Notes under the pieces: generated by a model
Told to the model about the DNA's origin: nothing
Databases searched by the model: none
The model's input: the letters and a program-made list of their open reading frames with translations, nothing else
NCBI RefSeq assembly: GCF_000969605.1
Contig: NZ_JZUE01000002.1
Span: forward strand, 342,390-406,389
Reading direction: 5' to 3'
DNA: 64,000 nucleotides
Source: Aquincola tertiaricarbonis
GTDB lineage: Bacteria; Pseudomonadota; Gammaproteobacteria; Burkholderiales; Burkholderiaceae_C
Made by a program: the position numbers and the translations under genes
Part shown: one piece after another, positions 11,216 through 19,829 of the stretch
How the letters are laid out: each line of letters starts with the position of its first letter
Numbering within the stretch: position 1 is the first letter of the stretch

Positions 11216-11220
11216 ATAAT
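11215..11220 (+). promoter_or_regulatory. Possible -10 element for bamD in the rluD-bamD divergent region
   Basis: A perfect TATAAT lies 47 bases before the bamD ATG, in sequence otherwise very GC-rich. No convincing -35 hexamer is seen 16-18 bases upstream (GGGGCA). It overlaps the rluD start codon on the other strand. Confidence 0.35.
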
Positions 11221-11267
11221 TCGCGCTCGATTTTTCAGCGGAGCCGGATTGAACGCCGGCGTAGACG

Positions 11268-12089
11268 ATGACCGTTTCCCGACCCGTGCAACGCGCAGCT
11301 CGTTGGCTCGCGATCCCGGCGCTGGCCAGCGCCCTGGTGCTCGGTGGCTGCAGTTCGACGCCCAAGGAAGACCCGAACTCGCAGCAGGCGGTGGACAAAT
11401 TGTATGCAGACGCCCAGGACGACATGTCCTCCGGCAACTACGAGCGCGCCACGCAGACGCTGCAGCGCGTGGAAGGCCGCGCCGCCGGCACCCTGCTGGC
11501 GCAACAGGCGACGCTGGACCTGGCCTACGTGCACTACCGCACCGGCGAGCGGACCGAGGCGCTGGCGGTGCTCGACCGCTTCATGAAGCTGCATCCCTCG
11601 AGCCCGGCCTACGACTATGCGCTGTACCTGCGCGGCATCGTCAACTTCAACGACAACCTGGGCTTCCTCGGCAGCCTGTCGCGCCAGGAACTGTCGGAGC
11701 GCGACCAGCAGGCCTCGCGCGATTCGTACCAGTCGTTCAAGCAGCTGGCCGAGCAGTTCCCCGGTTCCAAGTACGCCCCGGATGCGCGCGAGCGCATGAA
11801 CTACATCGTCAATGCGCTGGCCGAGTACGAAGTGCACGTGGCGCGCTACTACTACAAGCGCGGCGCCTACGTGGCCGCGGCCAACCGGGCGCAGCAGGCC
11901 ACGCAGGAGTTCCAGCGTTCGCCGGCGGTGGAAGAGGCGCTGTACATCCTGGCCATGAGCTACGACCGCCTCGGCCTGGAGCAGCTGCGTGACGACAGCA
12001 CGCGGGTGCTGCGGCAGAACTTCCCGGACAGCAAGTTCCTGGCTGAAGGCCTGCGCGAGCGCGAGAAGGCCTGGTGGCAGTTCTGGTGA
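11268..12089 (+). CDS. bamD: Outer membrane assembly lipoprotein BamD (ComL)
   Basis: 273 residues. The signal peptide has lipobox VLGGC, giving lipidated C28. The mature protein carries TPR-like helices (DKLYADAQDDMSSGNYERAT, VHYRTGERTEALAVLDRFMK) and the family signature PSSPAYDYALYLRGIVNFND. It ends at the usual position (REREKAWWQFW). BamD is the essential lipoprotein partner of BamA in outer-membrane protein insertion. Downstream GC-rich inverted repeats at 12091-12104 (GTCAG/CTGAC) and 12122-12136 could end transcription from both sides of the convergent bamD/helicase pair; neither has a T-run. Confidence 0.97.
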   Translation: MTVSRPVQRAARWLAIPALASALVLGGCSSTPKEDPNSQQAVDKLYADAQDDMSSGNYERATQTLQRVEGRAAGTLLAQQATLDLAYVHYRTGERTEALAVLDRFMKLHPSSPAYDYALYLRGIVNFNDNLGFLGSLSRQELSERDQQASRDSYQSFKQLAEQFPGSKYAPDARERMNYIVNALAEYEVHVARYYYKRGAYVAAANRAQQATQEFQRSPAVEEALYILAMSYDRLGLEQLRDDSTRVLRQNFPDSKFLAEGLREREKAWWQFW

Positions 12090-12193
12090 TGTCAGCCCCC
12101 TGACGCCGCGGCGGCGGCGCCAGCCCCCGGGGGGCTCACGGCTTGGTCACTCGTTGACTCATGCGGCTGCTTCGGCGGCCGTTGTCGTTTTGG

Positions 12194-14218
12194 CTACCCG
12201 TGGGATTCGGCGAGGTGGTGCAGCCAGTCCAGGGCTTCCTGCTCGGTGGTGGCCAGCTTCATCGGTGGCAGCGCGGCGCGCAGGCGGCGGCCGTAGTTCA
12301 TCGTCGCCATGCGGGGGTCGCACACCACCAGCAGGCCGCGGTCGGTCTCGCTGCGGATCAGGCGGCCGGCGCCCTGCTTCAGGCTGATCGCCGCGTCGGC
12401 CACGAACAGCTCTCCGAAGGCATTGCCGCCTTCGCTCTCGATGCGCTTGACGCGCGCTTCCACCAGCGGATCGTTGGGCGGCGGAAACGGCAGCTTGTCG
12501 ATCAGCACGCACTGCAGGGCATCGCCCGGCACGTCGATGCCTTCCCAGAAGCTCTGCGAGCCCACCAGCACGCTGGCGGGATTGGTCATGAAGCGCTGCA
12601 TCAGCGCGCGCTTGGGCTGCTGGCCCTGCACCAGCACCTCGATGTCGCCGCCGGCCCACGCCAGCTCGTCGCGCAGGGCCTGGGCGATGACCTGCATCGC
12701 CCGCAGCGTGGTGGTGAGCACGAAGGTGCGCCCGCGCAGCGCCGCGGCGCAACGGCCGGCCAGCCGGCCGACGGCTTCCGCATGGCCCGGATCGTTGGGC
12801 TTGGGAAAGCGCTGCGGCACGAAGAGCCGCGCGTTCTCCGGATAATCGAACGGGCTGCCCACCCGCAACTTGCGGGCGTCCTCCAGCCCGGCGGCGGTGG
12901 TGAACCAGCGCAGGCTCTCGTCGTCGCCCAGCGTGGCCGAGGTGAACACCCAGGCGCGCGGCGCCGCGTTGCGCTGCTCGGTCAGCAGCTCGCGGATGTC
13001 CAGCGGCGCCTCGATCAGCCGCGCCTGCTGGGCGCTGAGGTCCACCCAGCGCACATGGTCGGGCGTGGACGGCTCGGCGAAGTGCCTCGCCATCTGCACC
13101 GCATGCTCGGCACGGGCCCGCAGGCGGGCCAGTTCGGCGTTGCCCTCGTCCACCTCGGCCAACGCCTGCACCGCGGCATCGCAGGCGGCGCCCACGTCGT
13201 CGATGGCCTGCAGGAAGGCTGCGCCGCCCGCGCGGTCGGCCCAGCGCAGCTTCACGCCCGCATGCACCTCCCGCAGCGGCCCGACGGCGGCGATGCGCAG
13301 CTCGCGCGCGGCGCGGTCGCAGGCGGCGGCCAGCGCCTGCCAGTCGGCCTGGCCGCGGGCCTGCTGCTGGCCCAGGCCCAGCAGGTCGCGCGCCAGGTCG
13401 ATCAGCTGCGCGGTGCCGAGCGCGCGGCCGAGGAACTGCGTGCCCACGTCCACCAGCTGGTGGGCCTCGTCGAACACGGCGGCATCCACCGTGGGCAGCA
13501 ACTCGGCCACGCCGCTGTCGCGCAAGGCCATGTCGGCGAAGAACAGGTGGTGGTTGACCACCACCAGGTCGGCCGCCATCGCGTCGCGGCGTGCCTTCAT
13601 CACATGGCATTCGCGGTAGCGCGGGCAGTCGGTGCCCAGGCAGTTGTCGCGGGTGGAAGTGACCAGCGGAATCACCGGCGAGCGTTCGTCCAGGCCTTCC
13701 AGCTCGGCCAGGTCGCCGCCCGTGGTGGTCTGCGCCCATTGCTCGATGCGCGCCAGCGCCCGCAGCACGAAGCGGTCGGCCAGCGAGACGGTCTGCCGCG
13801 CCTGGTCCATGCGGTGCAGACACAGGTAGCTGGCGCGGCCCTTGAGCAGCGCCAGCGTCACCGGCACCTGCAGCGACTCGCGCAGGCGCGGCAGGTCGCG
13901 CAGGAAAAGCTGGTCCTGCAGGCTCTTGGTGGCCGTGCTCACCAGCGCGCGGCGGCCCGCCAGCAGCAGCGGCACCAGGTAGGCGAAGGTCTTGCCGGTG
14001 CCGGTGCCGGCCTCGGCCACCAGGGCCTCGCGGTAGGCCAGCGCATCGGCCACGGCCAGGGCCAGCTGCTGCTGGCCTTCACGCTCGCGGTAGTGCGGAT
14101 CGGCCGCAGCCAGCGGGCCGTCCAGCGCGAAGGCACGCCGCACGGCATCGGCCAGTGCGGCGGGATCGTCGGCGGGATGCTGCATCGCCGGGTCGGCGAT
14201 GTCTTCTGATTCGGTCAC
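12194..14218 (-). CDS. DinG/YoaA-type Fe-S ATP-dependent DNA helicase
   Basis: 674-residue superfamily 2 XPD-like helicase. Walker A is AEAGTGTGKT (about 69-77) and the DEAH box is VFDEAHQL. Cysteines expected to hold a [4Fe-4S] cluster include YLCLHRMD and CLGTDCPRYREC. C-terminal motifs are SFWEGIDVPG and QGAGRLIRSETDRG. Length falls between E. coli YoaA (636) and DinG (716), so either name could apply. These helicases unwind DNA at stalled or damaged sites. The start is GTG at 14218, overlapping the stop of the small upstream gene as GTGA, so the two are translationally coupled. Confidence 0.93.
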   Translation of the reverse strand: MTESEDIADPAMQHPADDPAALADAVRRAFALDGPLAAADPHYREREGQQQLALAVADALAYREALVAEAGTGTGKTFAYLVPLLLAGRRALVSTATKSLQDQLFLRDLPRLRESLQVPVTLALLKGRASYLCLHRMDQARQTVSLADRFVLRALARIEQWAQTTTGGDLAELEGLDERSPVIPLVTSTRDNCLGTDCPRYRECHVMKARRDAMAADLVVVNHHLFFADMALRDSGVAELLPTVDAAVFDEAHQLVDVGTQFLGRALGTAQLIDLARDLLGLGQQQARGQADWQALAAACDRAARELRIAAVGPLREVHAGVKLRWADRAGGAAFLQAIDDVGAACDAAVQALAEVDEGNAELARLRARAEHAVQMARHFAEPSTPDHVRWVDLSAQQARLIEAPLDIRELLTEQRNAAPRAWVFTSATLGDDESLRWFTTAAGLEDARKLRVGSPFDYPENARLFVPQRFPKPNDPGHAEAVGRLAGRCAAALRGRTFVLTTTLRAMQVIAQALRDELAWAGGDIEVLVQGQQPKRALMQRFMTNPASVLVGSQSFWEGIDVPGDALQCVLIDKLPFPPPNDPLVEARVKRIESEGGNAFGELFVADAAISLKQGAGRLIRSETDRGLLVVCDPRMATMNYGRRLRAALPPMKLATTEQEALDWLHHLAESHG

Positions 14219-14418
14219 GCGGGCTCGGGCGGTTCCAGCTGCACTTCCAGCCGGGCGATTTGGTCGCGCAGCATCAGGCGGCGCTTCTTCAGCCGGCGCA
14301 GCGAGAGATCGTCCTCCGGCTGGGTCACCGACAGCCGGTCGATCACGCTGTCGAGGTCGGCATGTTCCATGCGCAGCTCGATGAGCTGGCGCTGGGGCGA
14401 GTGCAGGTTGTCTGGCAT
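14215..14418 (-). CDS. Small YdcH-like (DUF465) coiled-coil protein
   Basis: 67 residues, mostly one predicted coiled coil: LIELRMEHADLDSVIDRLS and then LSLRRLKKRRLMLRDQIARL. The HxxLD and LKKxRLxLKDxI pattern is the DUF465/YdcH signature, whose function is not established. It overlaps the helicase start and is probably its first cistron. It is transcribed away from the phosphatase gene that begins 46 bases to the right. Confidence 0.8.
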   Translation of the reverse strand: MPDNLHSPQRQLIELRMEHADLDSVIDRLSVTQPEDDLSLRRLKKRRLMLRDQIARLEVQLEPPEPA

Positions 14419-14463
14419 GGCGGGCAGCCGAGTTTAGGCCACTCCTTCCCGTATATTGCCGTG

Positions 14464-15276
14464 ATGTCCAGTCCCTTCCCCGCTTCCACCGTGGCCAGTC
14501 CTCCGGGCCACCGCCTGTCCGCCGCCACCGGCATCCACCGTGGCGACCGCGCCTACCAGCAGGACCAGGTGGCGCTGCTGGTGCACCCGCGGGTGGCCGG
14601 CTGCGCCCTGGGCGTGCTGGCCGACGGCATGGGCGGAAAGAGCGGCGGGCGCAAGGCGGCCGACCAGGTGCTGCTCACTGCGCGCCAGCTGTTCGAGCGC
14701 TTCGTGCCGGGCACCGACGACGCCGGCGAGACCTTGAGGCAGCTGGTGCAGGAGGCGCACCTGATGATCAAGCTCACCGCCATCACCGCCGAGGAGGAGC
14801 CGCACAGCACCGTGGCCGCCTTCCTGGTGAGCCCGGACCGCCGCGGCCATGTGGTGCATGCCGGCGATTCCCGCGTGTACCACTTCCGCGGGGCGCAGCT
14901 GGTGTCGCGCACCATCGACCACTCCTTCGTGCAGCGGCTGATCGACGAAGGCCGGCTGGCCGAGGAAGACGCCAACACCCATCCGCAGTCCAACCTGCTC
15001 ACCGGCTGCCTGGGCACCCAGCAGGACCCGCCGCTGAGCCTGATGACCATCGAGCGGCTGGAGGTGGGCGACAGCCTGCTGGCCTGCAGCGACGGCCTGT
15101 GGCACTACTTCACCCCGCACGAGCTGGGCACCATCGTGGATGCGCTGCCGCCGCGCGAGGCGGGCGAGATGCTGATCAACAAGGCCCGCCAGCGCGCACG
15201 CGGCGGTGGCGACAACCTCTCGCTGGCGTTGCTGCGGGTGGATGCGCTGCCGCGCGGCACCGCCAACGCCAACTGA
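14464..15276 (+). CDS. PP2C-family serine/threonine protein phosphatase
   Basis: 270 residues from ATG at 14464. PPM/PP2C metal-binding motifs appear in order: GVLADGMGGKSGGR, HSTVAAFLVS, VVHAGDSRVYHFRG, LLACSDGLWHY and RGGGDNLSLALLRVD. The DG, DS and DN aspartates that coordinate two Mn/Mg ions are all present, so it should be active. No kinase partner or FHA protein is adjacent. It resembles stand-alone bacterial PP2C phosphatases that reverse Ser/Thr phosphorylation. A TATATT sits only 7 bases before the ATG and no Shine-Dalgarno is evident, so the transcript leader may be very short (inference). Confidence 0.9.
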   Translation: MSSPFPASTVASPPGHRLSAATGIHRGDRAYQQDQVALLVHPRVAGCALGVLADGMGGKSGGRKAADQVLLTARQLFERFVPGTDDAGETLRQLVQEAHLMIKLTAITAEEEPHSTVAAFLVSPDRRGHVVHAGDSRVYHFRGAQLVSRTIDHSFVQRLIDEGRLAEEDANTHPQSNLLTGCLGTQQDPPLSLMTIERLEVGDSLLACSDGLWHYFTPHELGTIVDALPPREAGEMLINKARQRARGGGDNLSLALLRVDALPRGTANAN

Positions 15277-15300
15277 GCGGCGCGGCCGGCCGCCGCGGTT

Positions 15301-15909
15301 TCAAGGCGCGCTGGCCGGCAGCTGCCGCGGCACCGGCAGCGAAGGCGGCGGCGGATCGCGCCGGTTGCGCTCCTCCACCCTGCGCCGGTGCTCCTGTGCG
15401 GCCGAGGCACGCTGCGCCTGCTGCGCGGCGCGTTCGGCCGCACGCGCGCGCTCCCCGCTTCGGTCAGGCGCGCTGCGGGGCGTGACGGCCGACGCCGCAG
15501 CGGGCGGCGGCAGCGGCACGGCAGGCACCGACGCGCGTGCGGCGGGTGACGACGCCCGCTCGGCCACGCGGCCCGCCGCTTCGCGTTCCGCCTGCGCACG
15601 TTCCTGGCGGCGCTTCTCCACATCGGCCAGGCGATTGGCCGCCCGCTGCTTGCGCTGCTGCTCGTCGAGCGCCAGGCGTTCGTTGCGCAGGCGCTCCAGC
15701 ACCGCGCGGCGCTCGGCCTTGGCCTCGTTCACGCAGGCGGTGACGATGAACTGCTGCAGGCACACCGCCTCGCGTTCGGCATACCGCGCTTCGGCGGCGG
15801 CCTGTTCGCGCTCGATGCGCGCGCGCTGCTCGCCCACGCCCTGCGCGGTGGCGGCGCCGGCCGCCAGGGCCATGAGCCAGGCGACCAGCCGGGGTGCAGT
15901 AGGTGCCAT
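15301..15909 (-). CDS. Secreted Ala/Arg/Glu-rich coiled-coil protein of unknown function
   Basis: 202 residues. A signal peptide of about 22 residues (RLVAWLMALAAGAATAQG) is followed by a long charged helix rich in A, R, E and Q (about 25-115; EREQAAAEARYAEREAVCLQ). A Pro/Ala linker and a second charged helix close with a proline-rich end. Two cysteines (CLQQF and TACVNE) lie in the first helix and may pair in the periplasm. I do not recognise a named family beyond similar short secreted proteins in related genomes. It lies 12 bases downstream of zapE and may be cotranscribed with it. Confidence 0.7.
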   Translation of the reverse strand: MAPTAPRLVAWLMALAAGAATAQGVGEQRARIEREQAAAEARYAEREAVCLQQFIVTACVNEAKAERRAVLERLRNERLALDEQQRKQRAANRLADVEKRRQERAQAEREAAGRVAERASSPAARASVPAVPLPPPAAASAVTPRSAPDRSGERARAAERAAQQAQRASAAQEHRRRVEERNRRDPPPPSLPVPRQLPASAP

Positions 15910-15921
15910 CGTGATGCCGTC

Positions 15922-17019
15922 TCAGGTGATGCGCGTGTCCACGTCGCGCCGGTCGAGCGCCAGGAACTCGGCCGAGCGCATCTCGTTCAGCCGCGAGACG
16001 GTGCGCGGGAACTCATGCGCCAGCGGCCCTTCGGTATAGAGCTGCTCGGCCGGCACCGCGGCCGACATGATGAGCTTGACCCGCCGGTCGTACAGCACGT
16101 CGATCAGCAGCGTGAATCGGCGTGCCTCGCTGGCCAGGTTGGGCGGCATCAGCGGCACGTTCGACAGGAACACCGTATGGAACTGGGTCGCGATCTCGAG
16201 GTAGTCGTTCTGCGACCGCGGCCCGCCGCACAGCTGCTTGAAGTCGAACCAGACCACGCCGCCGGCCTTGCGGCGCGAGCGGATCTCGCGCTGCTCGATG
16301 TGCAGCACCGGGTCTTCGTCGCGCGCCTCGGCCAGCTTGTCGAAGGCCTCGGTCATCGCGGCATCGGCCTGGGGGCCCAGCGGCGTGTGGTACATGGCCA
16401 CCTGCTCCAGCGTGATGCTGCGGTAGTCGGTGCCGTTGTCGACATCGATCACCTCCATGCGCTGGTTCAGCAGGTCGATCGCCGGCAGGATGCGGTCGCG
16501 GTGCAGGCCGTTGGGGTACAGGCCCTCGGGGCGGAAGTTGCTGGTGGTGACGATGCTCACCCGGTTGGCGAACAGCGCCTCCAGCAGCCGGTGCAGGATC
16601 ATCGCGTCGGTCACGTCGGCGATGTGGAACTCGTCGAAGCAGATGAGGCGGAACCGCCGCGAGATGCGCTTGCCCAGCTCGTCCAGCGGGTTCTGCAGGC
16701 CCTTGAGTTCCTGCAGCTCGCGGTGCACCTCGCGCATGAACTCGTGGAAGTGCAGCCGCGTCTTGCGGCGCAGCGGCACCGACTGGAAGAAGCAGTCCAT
16801 CAGGAAGCTCTTGCCGCGCCCCACCCCGCCGACCATGTACACGCCGCGCGGAATGGGCGGGCGGCGCAGCAGGCGGGCCACCGCGTTGCTGCGCTGCTCC
16901 AGGTAGCGGATCCACTCGTTCTCGCAGCGCTCCAGCGCCGCGATGGCGCGCAGCTGCGCCGGATCGCTCTGGTAGCCGCGCGCCTTCAGCGCGGCCTCAT
17001 AGACCTGTCTGACCCCCAT
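15922..17019 (-). CDS. zapE: Cell division protein ZapE (AFG1-like ATPase)
   Basis: 365 residues. Walker A is GGVGRGKSFLMD (about 64-75) and Walker B is LICFDEFHIADVTDAMIL. Other AFG1 signatures are RKTRLHFHEFMREVH, TSNFRPEGLYPNGLHRDRIL and an ending that matches the family (RTVSRLNEMRSAEFLALDR). ZapE is a divisome-associated ATPase important under heat and low-oxygen growth in E. coli. It follows lpdA on the same strand after 40 bases, with a GC-rich inverted repeat in between. Confidence 0.94.
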   Translation of the reverse strand: MGVRQVYEAALKARGYQSDPAQLRAIAALERCENEWIRYLEQRSNAVARLLRRPPIPRGVYMVGGVGRGKSFLMDCFFQSVPLRRKTRLHFHEFMREVHRELQELKGLQNPLDELGKRISRRFRLICFDEFHIADVTDAMILHRLLEALFANRVSIVTTSNFRPEGLYPNGLHRDRILPAIDLLNQRMEVIDVDNGTDYRSITLEQVAMYHTPLGPQADAAMTEAFDKLAEARDEDPVLHIEQREIRSRRKAGGVVWFDFKQLCGGPRSQNDYLEIATQFHTVFLSNVPLMPPNLASEARRFTLLIDVLYDRRVKLIMSAAVPAEQLYTEGPLAHEFPRTVSRLNEMRSAEFLALDRRDVDTRIT

Positions 17020-17059
17020 GGCGGTCAGACCGGCCGACGCTGCGGGCCGGCCGCTGCCA

Positions 17060-18490
17060 TCAGAAGTTCAAGGTGCGCTTGTCCACCGCCAGGGCGGCTT
17101 CCTTCGTGGCCTCGGACAGCGACGGATGCGCATGGCAGATCCGCGCGATGTCCTCGGCGCTGGCCTTGAACTCCATGGCCACCACGGCTTCCGAGATGAG
17201 CTCGCTGGCCATCGGGCCGACGATGTGCACGCCCAGGATCTCGTCGGTCTTGGCATCGGCCAGGAACTTGACGAAGCCGGTGGTGTCGCCCAGTGCCCGC
17301 GCACGGCCGTTGGCCATGAACGGGAAGCTGCCGGCCTTGTAGGCGCGGCCTTCGGCCTTGAGCTGCTGCTCGGTCTGGCCCACCCAGGCGATCTCGGGGC
17401 TGGTGTAGATCACCCACGGGATGGTGTTGAAGTTGACGTGCCCGTGCTGGCCGGCAATGCGCTCGGCCACGGCCACGCCTTCTTCTTCCGCCTTGTGCGC
17501 CAGCATCGGGCCACGCACCACGTCGCCGATGGCCCAGACGTTGGGCAGGTTGGTCTTGCAGTCGGCGTCCACCACGATGGCGCCGCGCTCGTCCAGCTTC
17601 AGGCCCACGGCTTCGGCGTTCAGGCCGATGGTGTTGGGCGTGCGGCCGATGGAGACGATCAGCTTGTCCACCGCCAGGCTCTGCGCGCCGCCCTTGGCGT
17701 CGGTGTAGGCCACCGTCACGCCGCCGGCTTCGTTCTTGATCTCGCCGATCTTCACGCCCAGCTCGATCTTCAGGCCCTGCTTGGTGAAGGCCTTGAAGGC
17801 TTCCTTGGCCACCTGCTCGTCCACCGCCGCCAGGAAGGTGGGCAGCGCTTCCAGCACCGTGACCTCGGCACCCAGGCGGCGCCACACCGAGCCCATCTCC
17901 AGGCCGATGACGCCCGAGCCGATGACGCCCAGCTTCCTGGGCACCGCGCCGACCTTCAGCGCGCCGTCGTTGGACAGCACGTTGACCTCGTCGAACGGCG
18001 CGCCGGGCAGTGCACGGGCATTGGAGCCGGTGGCCACCACCACATGCTTGGCGCCGATGGTCTCGGCCTGCTTGCCGGCGACGGCGATCTCATAGCCGCC
18101 TTCAGCGGCCTTGGCGAACGAGCCGCGGCCGTGGAAGAAGGTGACCTTGTTCTTCTTGAACAGGTAGAGGATGCCGTCGTTGTTCTGCTTGACCACCAGG
18201 TCCTTGCGGGACAGCATCTTCGGCACGTCGATGGACAGGTTGTCCAGGCCGATGCCGTGGTCCTGGAAGTGGTGGTGCGCCTGCTCGAAGTGCTCGCTCG
18301 ACTGCAGCAGCGCCTTGCTGGGGATGCAGCCGACGTTGGTGCAGGTGCCGCCCGGTGCCGGGCCGCCCTTGTGGTTGGTCCACTCGTCGATGCAGGCGGT
18401 GTTGAAGCCCAGTTGCGCCGCGCGGATGGCCGCGATGTAGCCGCCAGGGCCGCCGCCGATCACGACGACGTCGAAGTTCTTTTCAGCCAT
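17060..18490 (-). CDS. lpdA: Dihydrolipoyl dehydrogenase (E3) of the 2-oxoglutarate dehydrogenase complex
   Basis: 476 residues. FAD-binding motif [18 protein letters not shown] opens the protein. The redox disulfide is C50/C55 ([15 protein letters not shown]). The NAD-binding motif is [16 protein letters not shown], and the C-terminal active-site base is in [16 protein letters not shown]. It reoxidises the lipoyl groups of E2 with NAD+. It is the last gene of sucA-sucB-lpdA, 10 bases after sucB, so it is the complex-specific E3 rather than a general one. Confidence 0.97.
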   Translation of the reverse strand: MAEKNFDVVVIGGGPGGYIAAIRAAQLGFNTACIDEWTNHKGGPAPGGTCTNVGCIPSKALLQSSEHFEQAHHHFQDHGIGLDNLSIDVPKMLSRKDLVVKQNNDGILYLFKKNKVTFFHGRGSFAKAAEGGYEIAVAGKQAETIGAKHVVVATGSNARALPGAPFDEVNVLSNDGALKVGAVPRKLGVIGSGVIGLEMGSVWRRLGAEVTVLEALPTFLAAVDEQVAKEAFKAFTKQGLKIELGVKIGEIKNEAGGVTVAYTDAKGGAQSLAVDKLIVSIGRTPNTIGLNAEAVGLKLDERGAIVVDADCKTNLPNVWAIGDVVRGPMLAHKAEEEGVAVAERIAGQHGHVNFNTIPWVIYTSPEIAWVGQTEQQLKAEGRAYKAGSFPFMANGRARALGDTTGFVKFLADAKTDEILGVHIVGPMASELISEAVVAMEFKASAEDIARICHAHPSLSEATKEAALAVDKRTLNF

Positions 18491-18500
18491 GGTGCTGCGC

Positions 18501-19799
<1,299 letters not shown>

Positions 19800-19829
19800 G
19801 ATGTGTTTGTTGTGGATTCAGTCGGTGGG